Source: Leptospira fluminis (GTDB taxonomy: Bacteria > Spirochaetota > Leptospiria > Leptospirales > Leptospiraceae). Taken from it: 64,000 nucleotides of DNA. Each line of letters begins with the position of its first letter. The first letter of the stretch is position 1. The position numbers were made by a program, and so were the translations under genes. Where the stretch lies: contig NZ_RQEV01000008.1 in NCBI RefSeq assembly GCF_004771275.1, positions 62,001 through 126,000 on the forward strand, given 5' to 3'. Of this stretch, positions 52,006 to 60,011 are shown piece after piece. The notes below the pieces were generated by a model. The model worked only from the letters and a program-made list of their open reading frames with translations, did no database searches and was not told the origin of the DNA.

Positions 52006-53079
52006 ATGACAACGACCGCAATCCGTCCGGTTTCAACCAGGCCCGCTGCAGGACTTTCCGATCGGGAAAAAAGCAAAAAGATCATGAAATGGATCCGTTT
52101 CCGGGATAGACAGCTCCGGAAAAAATTCGGATTCTTAAAACACCAGAACGAAATCGGAGCGGCCATCACTTTAGGTTCCGCGCTCGGCATGATTCTTTTC
52201 GCGGGTTTGTATCTCGCCGGGATCGTTCCGGCCTGGGCTTGCGTGATCGCAAACGCGATCTTCGCTTCCCTACTGCACGAAATAGAGCACGACCTCATCC
52301 ACAACCTCTACTACAAGGACGACCTTTCCAAACAGAATTTCCTATTCTGGGTCGTTTGGATCTTTCGCGGAAACACGGTCAGCCCTTGGTACAGAAGAAT
52401 GATCCATACCCTCCACCATAAAGTCTCCGGCCACAAGGAAGACATAGAAGAAAGGCTGATCGGAAACGGAATGAGGTTCGGAGGGAAGCGCTTTCTAACG
52501 ATGATGGACGGAAATCTGTCTTTTCTATTCCAAGCGCATCGGTTGAGAAAAGAGGCTCCCAAGTTCAAAAGAGGCGAAATCGTACGTTCTAGCTGGCCTT
52601 ACCTCGTCGTCTTTTATCATCTTTGGTACGGATTTCTCTTCCTGAACGGGTTTTACTTTCTCAACGATTTTCTCGGAAAACCGATTTCCCCGCCGGATTG
52701 GTTGGATATGCTACGTTCCTTTTTGAACGCGGCCGCGGTCGTCTATACGATCCCGAATTGGATCCGCCAAACGAGCATTCAAATCGTTTCTTCCAATATG
52801 CATTATTATGGAGACGTTAAGGGGTTGTACGACCAAACCCAGGTTCTGAATTCTTGGCTGCTTCTCCCGCTGCACCTTTTCTGTTTCAATTTCGGAAGCA
52901 CGCACGGCATCCATCATTTCGTCGTAAACCAACCCTTTTACTTACGACAGGCCGTGGCGCCTTTCGTCCATCCGGCCATGAAACGGTACGGAATCCGGTT
53001 CAACGATTTCGGAAGCATCTTTCGGGCGAATCGTTTGGAAAAATCGGAAGGTGTCGGAGTCGCCCGATTGGCATCTTAA
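52006..53079 (+). CDS. Membrane fatty-acid desaturase family protein
   Basis: A 357-residue integral membrane di-iron enzyme of the desaturase/hydroxylase family. The His boxes are present: HEIEHD near residue 91, HTLHH near residue 134 and HGIHHF near residue 305. Between them lie membrane pairs (ITLGSALGMILFAGLYLAG, AWACVIANAIFASLL, YLVVFYHLWYGFLFLNGFYF). A family-wide pattern of HxxxH, HxxHH and HxxHH-type ligands is thus complete, so it should be active on acyl or sterol-like substrates, though the substrate cannot be told. AGGAGA lies about 6 nt upstream of the ATG. A hairpin with a T-rich tail follows at 53116-53150. Confidence 0.87.
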   Translation: MTTTAIRPVSTRPAAGLSDREKSKKIMKWIRFRDRQLRKKFGFLKHQNEIGAAITLGSALGMILFAGLYLAGIVPAWACVIANAIFASLLHEIEHDLIHNLYYKDDLSKQNFLFWVVWIFRGNTVSPWYRRMIHTLHHKVSGHKEDIEERLIGNGMRFGGKRFLTMMDGNLSFLFQAHRLRKEAPKFKRGEIVRSSWPYLVVFYHLWYGFLFLNGFYFLNDFLGKPISPPDWLDMLRSFLNAAAVVYTIPNWIRQTSIQIVSSNMHYYGDVKGLYDQTQVLNSWLLLPLHLFCFNFGSTHGIHHFVVNQPFYLRQAVAPFVHPAMKRYGIRFNDFGSIFRANRLEKSEGVGVARLAS

Positions 53080-53115
53080 AGCCACGTTTTCCGGCGGATT
53101 GTTACATCAATTTGA

Positions 53116-53150
53116 AAAAGGAAATTCGAATCGGGGATTTCCTTTTCTTT
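53116..53150 (+). terminator. Probable terminator after the desaturase gene
   Basis: AAAAGGAAAT (53116-53125) pairs with ATTTCCTTTT (53137-53146) around an 11-nt loop and runs into a T-rich stretch (TTTTCTTTTT). It lies about 35 nt past the desaturase stop. Moderate stem strength. Confidence 0.55.
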
Positions 53151-53182
53151 TTCCCTCCCCGAGATAAGTTGGGCGAACTTCC

Positions 53183-54049
53183 ATGGAAGAGAGCCGGCTT
53201 CGGACCTACTTAGAATTCCAATTCTCGCAGATCATCATCAGCGGCAACGTTCTGTTCGCGCATATTCTTCCCTATTCCCCTTCCATGATCACTTGGGGAC
53301 GGACCTTGTTTTCCAGCGTATTGCTCGGAAGCCTACTGTATCTCAGAAAGAGACCTCTTTTCTTTTCCTCTCCGAGGGAGAATTCGATTTCTTTCGCACT
53401 CGGAATCCTCCTCGCCGTACATTGGGTCACGTTCTTTGCATCGGCCCAAATTTCCACCGTCGCCGTGGCGGTGCTGACCCTGTTTACTCATCCGATCTGG
53501 ACCGTTTTTCTGGAGCCGATCTATTTTCCGGTAAAAATCAAAATTGCAGATTTGGCCATGGCAGGCCTGGTCTGCTTCGGAATGTGGATCCTGGTACCGA
53601 AATTCGAATTAGGAAACGAATATCTGCTCGGAGTGGGGATCGGGTTAATTTCCGCCTTAACACTGGCGCTCCGAAATCTTTTGACGAAGAAATACCTTTC
53701 CAGTCACGGTTCTTCCCAGGTAATGTTCCACCAAAGTCTCGCTACCTGCATTCTTCTTTCTCCCGTCTTAACGCAAGAATCCGTCTTCCGTACCGGAAAA
53801 GAATGGGCATCCGTGTTTCTACTCGGAACCTTTTTTACCGCCTTGGGCCATACCATGTACGTAAAGGCGGTATTTAAAATGAAGGTCAAAACTGCGGGCC
53901 TTCTTTCCACGGTACAACCGGTTTACTCCGCACTACTTGCCTGGTTGATCCTCGGAGAATTTCCGAGGCGGGAGGAATTCTTGGGAGGCGCCTTGATTCT
54001 GACCGCCGCTCTCGTCGAATCACTCAGGTACAGGAAAAGATCCGAATAG
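53183..54049 (+). CDS. EamA/DMT-family transporter
   Basis: A 288-residue protein with about ten hydrophobic segments in two EamA-like halves (each about 135 residues), the drug/metabolite exporter fold. Examples are FALGILLAVHWVTFFASAQIS, AVAVLTLFTHPIWTVFLEPI and GLLSTVQPVYSALLAWLILGE, the last being a conserved EamA motif near the C-terminus. The substrate is unknown; relatives export amino acids, nucleosides or metabolites. The glycosidase-like gene begins 6 nt after the stop, so the two are probably an operon. No strong Shine-Dalgarno sequence was seen at the ATG. Confidence 0.88.
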   Translation: MEESRLRTYLEFQFSQIIISGNVLFAHILPYSPSMITWGRTLFSSVLLGSLLYLRKRPLFFSSPRENSISFALGILLAVHWVTFFASAQISTVAVAVLTLFTHPIWTVFLEPIYFPVKIKIADLAMAGLVCFGMWILVPKFELGNEYLLGVGIGLISALTLALRNLLTKKYLSSHGSSQVMFHQSLATCILLSPVLTQESVFRTGKEWASVFLLGTFFTALGHTMYVKAVFKMKVKTAGLLSTVQPVYSALLAWLILGEFPRREEFLGGALILTAALVESLRYRKRSE

Positions 54050-54055
54050 CAAGTC

Positions 54056-55774
54056 ATGTCCAAGCAATTCTTTCTCACGATCGCAGACACTTCGGCTCCT
54101 TTCTTTCTGGAGCACTCGGAAGGCTCCGTCAATTGGTCCAAAGCCCCTCTTGCCGCCCTGGAAAAAAGAAAGAACGCGATTCCTTCCAAAAAGAAACACC
54201 GAAGGGTCCGCGAATCCTTCGGCAAATATACGAAGAGAATCGCGAAGATAGGATTCAATTCGGTTACGGTGGATGAATTGTGCTATCTCATCCCTCATCC
54301 TTTCTTTCCCGAAGAACTGAACGCTAAGATCAGATCCTATCGAAAGAAATATAAGAAATTATTCAAGATCGCCCGGGCGCAAAAATTGAGGATTTTTCTC
54401 ACGGCGGATTTCCTTTCCTTTCATCCTACGATGACGGAGAAGACCAAAGGGGATTTAGACGCTTGCATCGATCTCTTTCTGATCGGACTGGACGGTTTCT
54501 TTACCGATTTCCCCGAAGTGGACGGAATCGTGCTGAGAATCGGGGAATCCGACGGAGTCGATGTTCGTGCCGATTTCAAAAGCAAACTGCTTCTAAAAAC
54601 GCCCGAACAGACGAATTATTTCCTAAAAAGATCCCTTCCCATATTTGAAAAACATAATAAATTAATGATCTTCCGCACCTGGACCTTAGGCGCCTACGAG
54701 GTGGGGGATCTGATTTGGAATCCGGAGACTTACCGCAAGGTTTTCCGAAATATCCGCAGCGATTCCTTGGTGATTTCCATGAAATACGGAGAAGGGGATT
54801 TTTTCCGATATCTCCGGTTGAATCCTCTGTTCTTGCAGGACGATCGCCCCAAATTGCTGGAGTTGCAAGCCAGAAGAGAATATGAGGGATTCGGAGAATA
54901 CCCTTCCTTCGTGGGATGGCTTTACGAACGTTATCGGACCCAGCTACGACACGCCAAGAACCTTGTTGGCTTAAGCGTTTGGACCCAGACGGGCGGCTGG
55001 TCCTCCTTCCGCAATTTCACCTTCCTGAAAAATTCCTCCTTTTGGAACGAATTGAATGCCTTCGTCTCCCTGAAACTTTTTACGAAAGATTGGTCCGTGG
55101 AAAAATGCGTTTCCAAATTCTACCAAGGACCAAAGGAGGAATTTTACAGATTCTTGAAATTAAGCGATCGAGTGATAGAGGACCTGCTCTACGATCCCGA
55201 ATTCGCCGGCAAAACCTATTATCTTCATAGAGTCCGTCTCCCTCCTTTATTGCACGTCACCTGGGATCGAGTGACCGTCTCCGATCCGTTTCGGTTCTTA
55301 TATTCCGCGCTCTCCGGAAATCCGAAGCTATCCGTCCGCTCCGGAGAATCCGCCTTTCAATTGCTGGACGAAATGAATCGTTTAGCGGAAAAATTGGGCC
55401 TTCCCTACGATCACGAATTCCAAAAAGACACTTTTTATCTGCTACTACTCTGCAGAAAACTTTTGTACAACCGCGATCTCTCTAAAGAAGAGAGTCTACT
55501 CGAAGAAGCGCTGGAAAAGTCGAAAGAATACCATGAAAAATACCCCGATACGTACCGATTCCATATTCTTCCCCGCAAAAATCTCCCCGGTCCTGTTCCG
55601 AAATTCCTGCTGCGTTTGTTCGTACGGGGCCGGAGTCGGTATAGGATCCTGGACAGAGTCCTGTTTCACCCAGCCTTACGATTCGTATATTATTTGGTCT
55701 ACCTCAGGATCAGACGTAGATTGCCCAGTTTTTTGAACCAACAAGCCATGCCGGTTCGGGAACTATTGAGGTGA
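54056..55774 (+). CDS. Glycoside-hydrolase-like protein (GH67-like barrel), uncertain
   Basis: A 572-residue protein without a signal peptide or membrane segment. Several features recall a TIM-barrel glycosidase: FNSVTVDELCYLIPHPFFPEEL, LRIFLTADFLSFHPT, DGIVLRIGESDGVDV and FRTWTLGAYEVGDLIWNPETY. The aromatic-rich middle (LVGLSVWTQTGGWSSFRNF) fits a sugar pocket. The layout resembles alpha-glucuronidase (GH67) proteins seen in some Leptospira genomes, but the match is by eye and catalytic acids are not assigned. The gene begins 6 nt after the EamA exporter, so the pair may process and transport a carbohydrate. The C-terminus is strongly basic (RGRSRYRILDRVLF). Confidence 0.5.
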   Translation: MSKQFFLTIADTSAPFFLEHSEGSVNWSKAPLAALEKRKNAIPSKKKHRRVRESFGKYTKRIAKIGFNSVTVDELCYLIPHPFFPEELNAKIRSYRKKYKKLFKIARAQKLRIFLTADFLSFHPTMTEKTKGDLDACIDLFLIGLDGFFTDFPEVDGIVLRIGESDGVDVRADFKSKLLLKTPEQTNYFLKRSLPIFEKHNKLMIFRTWTLGAYEVGDLIWNPETYRKVFRNIRSDSLVISMKYGEGDFFRYLRLNPLFLQDDRPKLLELQARREYEGFGEYPSFVGWLYERYRTQLRHAKNLVGLSVWTQTGGWSSFRNFTFLKNSSFWNELNAFVSLKLFTKDWSVEKCVSKFYQGPKEEFYRFLKLSDRVIEDLLYDPEFAGKTYYLHRVRLPPLLHVTWDRVTVSDPFRFLYSALSGNPKLSVRSGESAFQLLDEMNRLAEKLGLPYDHEFQKDTFYLLLLCRKLLYNRDLSKEESLLEEALEKSKEYHEKYPDTYRFHILPRKNLPGPVPKFLLRLFVRGRSRYRILDRVLFHPALRFVYYLVYLRIRRRLPSFLNQQAMPVRELLR

Positions 55775-55816
55775 AATCGGATTGACGGACTCCCGAAAAC
55801 CGAACAGTCTTTCCCC

Positions 55817-56413
55817 ATGCTCTCTTTCCGTCTCCGCCTTCTCCCTCTCATTTTCGGAATTTCTTTCTGTTCAATTCTGATCGATTGTTCGAGCACACAG
55901 GGAAAAGAGGACGGACCGCAAAACAACTCCAACTCCGAACGAAATTCCGCCGGAACTTCCGCGGAAACCCCAGCCTCCCGATCCGCGGATCTGGATCTCC
56001 CCGCACAGACCGTGGAAGACGGCAAATGCGAAAAAGGAGATTGTGAAAACGGCTCCGGAACGTACGCGTATGCCAACGGCGACAAGTATGACGGAACGTT
56101 TAAGAACGGCCTCCGCGACGGACATGGGAAATTCGCTTATAAAAACGGAGACCAATACGAAGGAAATTTCGCGGAAGACAAAAAGGACGGATTCGGGACT
56201 TACGTGTTTGCGAACGGAACCGTACTGGAAGGGATTTTTTCCGGCGGGGCGCTGAAAGGAAAATCCAAACTCACTTTTTCCGACGGAAGCGTACTCGAGG
56301 TGGAATTCACCGACGACAATAACTCCGGACCGGGAAAATTCACTCGCTCGGACGGAACGGAATCCGAAGAATGCTCCATCCAATCCAAAACGTTATTCTG
56401 CCCGAAAGAATAA
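55817..56413 (+). CDS. MORN-repeat lipoprotein
   Basis: A 198-residue predicted lipoprotein: signal LLPLIFGISFCSILIDCSS with a likely lipobox Cys in ILIDC, then a Ser/Thr/Glu-rich linker. From about residue 79 to 145 there are about three MORN-like repeats (GSGTYAYANGDKYDGTFKNG, GHGKFAYKNGDQYEGNFAE, GFGTYVFANGTVLEGIFSGG) and a degenerate fourth (FSDGSVLEVEF). MORN repeats bind membranes or proteins in some systems; the role here is unknown. It ends 13 nt from the stop of the convergent Cox11-like gene. Confidence 0.85.
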   Translation: MLSFRLRLLPLIFGISFCSILIDCSSTQGKEDGPQNNSNSERNSAGTSAETPASRSADLDLPAQTVEDGKCEKGDCENGSGTYAYANGDKYDGTFKNGLRDGHGKFAYKNGDQYEGNFAEDKKDGFGTYVFANGTVLEGIFSGGALKGKSKLTFSDGSVLEVEFTDDNNSGPGKFTRSDGTESEECSIQSKTLFCPKE

Positions 56414-56426
56414 CGAAGAGTTTCCT

Positions 56427-57017
56427 CTAGTCCTCCGAAGAGGATCTGGACTTCTGAGTCTCCCATTCCTTCGCCTGGGTAGGATCCACTCTTACCAAAG
56501 TGTGAGATACCTCGAACTCTCCGCTCGCCCAATTCGGCATGGTTCTAAATTCTACGATCCTGTACCAGATCTTTCCGGCTTCCACTTTGAATAGGTGATT
56601 TACGCAAAGGCATTTGAACTTGAAACCGAACCCGAACTCGGGAGGAGTCACGGAATGCGGAGCGGCAAAGAAGAAAAGATCCTCGGACGTTTCGTTTTTG
56701 TATACCAGTGCGAAACGTCTGAGTTCTCCGGGACTAAGTAAAAGAGTCGAACCGTCGATTTCTCCGGAAACGGGGGCTTTTTCCAAAGAGGAAACCGTTT
56801 CGGTTTCCCAAAGCGATACCGGACGCCCTGCGGCAAGTTCGTACAACCGAATCTTTCCCGGAAAACCGCGGGAGTTCCAGAGAATATGAACGGGAACCAC
56901 CCCTTTTTTTCCGGCGAGATTCAAGGAAAAGGAATCCTTCTTTTCCTCCTTACCGCAGCCTAAAAGAACCGCGGCGGATACGAAAAGGGCGAGGAGCGGC
57001 GTACCGAATTTGTCCAA
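56427..57017 (-). CDS. Predicted lipoprotein with a Cox11/CtaG-like copper-site region
   Basis: A 196-residue predicted lipoprotein: signal LLALFVSAAVLLGCGK with lipobox Cys at residue 21. The middle resembles the periplasmic domain of Cox11/CtaG: ALVYKNETSEDLFF is like its 'vtYrvtNlsd' strand, SVTPPEFG like 'nvtPaea', and KCLCVNHLFKVEAGK like 'CFCFteqtLapGe', with the Cu-binding Cys-x-Cys at residues about 137-139. True Cox11 has a membrane anchor, not a lipobox, and no cytochrome oxidase genes are nearby. A copper-binding role is therefore an inference. The gene lies 5 nt downstream of the NADase-type lipoprotein gene, so both are probably one unit. Confidence 0.6.
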   Translation of the reverse strand: MDKFGTPLLALFVSAAVLLGCGKEEKKDSFSLNLAGKKGVVPVHILWNSRGFPGKIRLYELAAGRPVSLWETETVSSLEKAPVSGEIDGSTLLLSPGELRRFALVYKNETSEDLFFFAAPHSVTPPEFGFGFKFKCLCVNHLFKVEAGKIWYRIVEFRTMPNWASGEFEVSHTLVRVDPTQAKEWETQKSRSSSED

Positions 57018-57022
57018 CGAAT

Positions 57023-58510
57023 TTATTCCTGCCCCAATTCCAGAAGTTTAAAATGAAACACCTTGTCCGGGTTTTCGTTTTGAACGTAAATCTTATCCCC
57101 GAATTTCCGGATGCGTATCGTTTCCTGGAAAATCTTTTCGGTGTCATCCGGATCCGAATTTCCCATATTGCAATCCCGACCGCAACCGTTGCAATCTCCT
57201 CCGAAATATTCCTCCTGTTCCTGTTCTCTGGAGGTTTTTTGGCGGACCAGTCCGAAAATCCTGAGTTTCAAACCTTCCGGAGTCGCTTCCTTAATTTCAT
57301 AATTTCCCAATGCGAAGAAACTTTTGGCCATCCTGTTCCCCCATCCAGTATCGGTGGTGTTTCCTTCCAAAAACATGCTCCCGTCGGATCTCAGGCGGAG
57401 GGTCCAATTCGAGGATTCCAAATATAGTTTCGAGACCTCCTCTCCTGCATTGTCGTTCTCGGCCGGAGGAGGGTTGGAATTCGTGGCCTTTGTCTCTTCC
57501 GCTACGGAAGCGGCCACCGGAATTTCCCCCGAATACTCGCCTCCCACATAGCTCCAATTCAATACGTTCGTAATATTTGCCGCGGCGAACTGGAGGGCGT
57601 TTTCCTTCGCGATCTTACGTACCTGTTCTATCGGATTGGGGAGAATCCATTCCTCCCCGTCGGAAAACCTCAATTCGCTGATGATCAACCCTTTGTAGGT
57701 TTTTCCCCCGTAAATGGAATCGACGGTGAGCCTAAGTTTCCTTCCTTCGAACGGTTTGGATAGGGAGATGGTTTGAGGTCCCATCACATCCTGCACTTCT
57801 ATTTTGTTCGTGCTTCCGTCGTCTCCGGTTAAGGTAGCCGTCTTCAGCCTACCGTTGGTTTGGCAATGACTATCGGATCGTTGGTAACCGTTCCAGATCT
57901 TCAAGGATTTGATTTTCTGCTTATCCTTGAATTCGAAATCCAAAACGACCCCGGCGCCTTTCTTATCCGATGCCCAGGCATACTCGTACCTGGAATCGAA
58001 TAGATTCATAACGTCGTAGGACAGAACCGGCTTTGCGGTTTCGGATGCTTTGACCGAAGCTTCCACTATTTTCGGTCCCTTCCATTTCATCTTACTCCCT
58101 TTTTCGTCGTAAAAGGAGACCTTGTCCACGCAGAGGTTCGCGTTCTTATGGAAGTTGAAGGTGACGGATCTCGCGTTTTTGGGGGAAGGAAATTCCACGA
58201 TCGCCGAAGATCCTTTAGGCGCCAAATCCTGATTATATTCGTCAAAATTAATATAGGCCGTGATCGGATCCGTAAACGCTTCGCCGCAGGATTCGATTTC
58301 TATTTTCGATAAAAGAAAGGCCTCGTCCGGATAAACGTGCAGTTTGACGAAATTCGCACCTTTTTCCGGTCGCCACTTCTTTCCGTCAAGAATATCGAAC
58401 GGAAGACCGCTTTCCATGGAGGTGGCCGTGATCATGGACACGGGCAATTTCTTCCCGCAGAAGACACAAATTAGCAAAAAGGGCAACAGGGCCGGAAATT
58501 TCCATCTCAT
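57023..58510 (-). CDS. Lipoprotein with a NADase-type glycan-binding (discoidin-like) domain
   Basis: A 495-residue predicted lipoprotein: MRWKFPALLPFLLICVFCGKK gives a signal peptide with lipobox Cys near 18. About residues 150-285 form a discoidin/F5-8-like module of the NADase-type glycan-binding family: YDVMNLFDSRYEYAWASDKKG (typical 'xxNaxDgdpxTAW' start), IKSLKIWNGYQRSDSH, and KGLIISELRFSDG. A Ser/Pro/Asn linker and a C-terminal domain with a striking Cys cluster, GGDCNGCGRDCNMG, near residue 445, follow. GGAGG lies 9 nt upstream of the ATG at 58510; a TTG 9 nt further upstream would leave no spacing. The Cox11-like gene follows after 5 nt. Surface glycan binding is an inference. Confidence 0.72.
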   Translation of the reverse strand: MRWKFPALLPFLLICVFCGKKLPVSMITATSMESGLPFDILDGKKWRPEKGANFVKLHVYPDEAFLLSKIEIESCGEAFTDPITAYINFDEYNQDLAPKGSSAIVEFPSPKNARSVTFNFHKNANLCVDKVSFYDEKGSKMKWKGPKIVEASVKASETAKPVLSYDVMNLFDSRYEYAWASDKKGAGVVLDFEFKDKQKIKSLKIWNGYQRSDSHCQTNGRLKTATLTGDDGSTNKIEVQDVMGPQTISLSKPFEGRKLRLTVDSIYGGKTYKGLIISELRFSDGEEWILPNPIEQVRKIAKENALQFAAANITNVLNWSYVGGEYSGEIPVAASVAEETKATNSNPPPAENDNAGEEVSKLYLESSNWTLRLRSDGSMFLEGNTTDTGWGNRMAKSFFALGNYEIKEATPEGLKLRIFGLVRQKTSREQEQEEYFGGDCNGCGRDCNMGNSDPDDTEKIFQETIRIRKFGDKIYVQNENPDKVFHFKLLELGQE

Positions 58511-58698
58511 CCGGAACAACCTCCGATTTTCATTGCAAAATAATATTTTTCATAGACCAATTTGCAAATCCAAAACGAAAGAACGGATCGGAAAACGTCG
58601 CTCCGATTTCTCGAAAGGAAAAGAGTCCTAGTTTGGACTTAAAATTGTCCTTGCATTCTAGACCGGCAACGCCAGGATTTCGTGTAGGACTCCTTTCC

Positions 58699-59130
58699 AT
58701 GTCCATCCCAAGCAGATATTCCATCGCCATTCACGTTCTTTCCCTGATACGAACCGAGGGAGGAGAAGACGTTACGTCCCAATTGATGGCCAACAGCATC
58801 GGAACGAATGCTGTCGTGATCCGAGGAATTTTAGGAAAATTAAAAAAGGCAGGTCTCGTAAAGACCCGTCAGGGAGTACCCGGCGCTAAATTGGCAAGGT
58901 GTCCGGAAGAGATTCGCTTACTGGAAGTCTACAAAGCCGTGGAATCTTCCGAAGAACTTTTTTCCATTCACGCAAAAGCGGATCCGAAATGCGAAGTCGG
59001 CAAGAGAATCCAAGGAGCTCTTGTGCGGATCTTTCAGGATGCCCAAAAGGCTCTAGAGGAAAAATTGAACGATTTTACCTTGGCTCACGTACTCCTCAAT
59101 ATCGAAGAAGAGAAGAAAAAAGGCGCCTAA
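58699..59130 (+). CDS. Rrf2-family transcriptional regulator (YwnA-like)
   Basis: A 143-residue winged-helix protein: SRYSIAIHVLSLIRTEG, VTSQLMANSIGTNAVVIRGIL (the recognition region) and KAGLVKTRQGVPGAKLAR are typical of Rrf2. It has only two Cys (RCPEE, PKCEVG), not the three-Cys cluster of IscR/NsrR, so it is more like YwnA and may not bind an Fe-S cluster. The ATG at 58699 has AGGA about 11 nt upstream; an upstream open start is not family-like. The next gene is a YwnB-like oxidoreductase, the same pairing as in Bacillus. A near-palindromic GGAC/GTCC element at 58635-58650 lies before it and could be an autoregulatory site. Confidence 0.85.
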   Translation: MSIPSRYSIAIHVLSLIRTEGGEDVTSQLMANSIGTNAVVIRGILGKLKKAGLVKTRQGVPGAKLARCPEEIRLLEVYKAVESSEELFSIHAKADPKCEVGKRIQGALVRIFQDAQKALEEKLNDFTLAHVLLNIEEEKKKGA

Positions 59131-59186
59131 AAGAGCGCCCTCTCCGCTTTCCCCGCAACAAACGATTTTTCTCTTTGGTTTTTTTA

Positions 59187-59221
59187 AAATTACTTGTAAT
59201 AATATATATTACAAGTAATTT
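59187..59221. promoter_or_regulatory. 35-bp palindrome in the Rrf2 / YwnB gap, probable operator
   Basis: Two perfect 15-bp arms (AAATTACTTGTAATA and TATTACAAGTAATTT) around a 5-nt ATATA centre sit about 35 nt before the YwnB-like start. The centre provides TATA-rich -10-like sequence, so a dimer bound here should block the promoter. The most likely ligand is the Rrf2 protein encoded just upstream. Confidence 0.75.
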
Positions 59222-59254
59222 CGGATCTTAGAATCCAGGAGGTCGGAGGAAAGA

Positions 59255-59893
59255 ATGAAAATCACCGTTTATGGAGCGACGGGAATGATCGGACAAAGGA
59301 TCGTAAACGAAGCTCTCACAAGAGGACACGAGGTGATCGCGGTAGCGAGACGTCCCGAAAACCTGAAATTGGAACACGCGAAATTGAAAAAACAACCCGG
59401 AGATATTGCAAACCCCGATTCTGTCGCGTATCTTGCAAAAGACTCCGATGCGATCGTATGCTCCGTCAACGCGCCGGAAGGAGTCGATCCGTCCTGGTTC
59501 AGCACAGTTGCCAAATCTCTTTTAGAAGGTACTTCCAAAGCGGGAAAAACCCCGATGTACGTAGTAGGAGGCGCCGGAAGTCTGCACATCGCTCCGAATG
59601 TACAATTGGTCGATACTCCCAATTTTCCCGAAGCCTACAAATCGGTCGCACTAGAACATAGGAAATTTTTAGAAATCCTAAAGAACTCCGGGACCACTCA
59701 CTGGACCTACCTGAGTCCTGCAGCCTTCATCTCTCCCGGCGAACGTACGGGAAAATTCAGATTGGGCTTGGAGGAATTGGTGACGGATTCGGAAGGAAAC
59801 AGCAAAATTTCCGCCGAAGACTTTGCCGTTGCCCTGCTAGACGAAATCGAATCTCCTAAGCACCAGGGCAAAAGATTCACTCTCGCCTACTAA
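59255..59893 (+). CDS. NAD(P)-binding oxidoreductase, YwnB-like (NmrA/SDR-like)
   Basis: A 212-residue Rossmann-fold protein with MKITVYGATGMIGQRIVNEAL (dinucleotide-binding GxxGxxG-type motif), VIAVARRPENL, and a later SAEDFAVALLDEIE. It is of the small NAD(P)H-binding type that often pairs with HxlR or Rrf2 regulators and responds to reactive electrophiles. It resembles Bacillus YwnB and flavin-reductase-like relatives. Catalytic specificity cannot be told. GGAGGTCGGAGG precedes the ATG, and a strong palindrome is about 35 nt upstream. Confidence 0.85.
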   Translation: MKITVYGATGMIGQRIVNEALTRGHEVIAVARRPENLKLEHAKLKKQPGDIANPDSVAYLAKDSDAIVCSVNAPEGVDPSWFSTVAKSLLEGTSKAGKTPMYVVGGAGSLHIAPNVQLVDTPNFPEAYKSVALEHRKFLEILKNSGTTHWTYLSPAAFISPGERTGKFRLGLEELVTDSEGNSKISAEDFAVALLDEIESPKHQGKRFTLAY

Positions 59894-59943
59894 AGACTAC
59901 GGTTTTCGAAACCGAATTTTCCGCGGAACCTTCGGAATTGCGA

Positions 59944-59976
59944 AACTTTTTCCCGAAAACGCTTCGGGAAAAAGTT
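59944..59976 (+). terminator. Long perfect hairpin after the YwnB-like gene
   Basis: Perfect 14-bp arms (AACTTTTTCCCGAA and TTCGGGAAAAAGTT) around AACGC lie 51 nt after the YwnB-like stop and are followed by CTTTTCC. A smaller hairpin (CGGTTT/AAACCG near 59901-59915) precedes it. It is likely a terminator or mRNA 3' end; it is also inside the crcB leader. No fluoride riboswitch was recognised in this leader. Confidence 0.6.
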
Positions 59977-60011
59977 CTTTTCCGCATCGCCTTCCCGGAG
60001 ATTCTTTTCTT

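Noticed and set aside
59122..59139. GGCGC/GCGCC hairpin at the end of the Rrf2 gene as a terminator
   Set aside because: It overlaps the stop codon and has no T-run.
59894..60011. Fluoride riboswitch before crcB
   Set aside because: The conserved crcB-motif pieces were not found; only simple hairpins are present.
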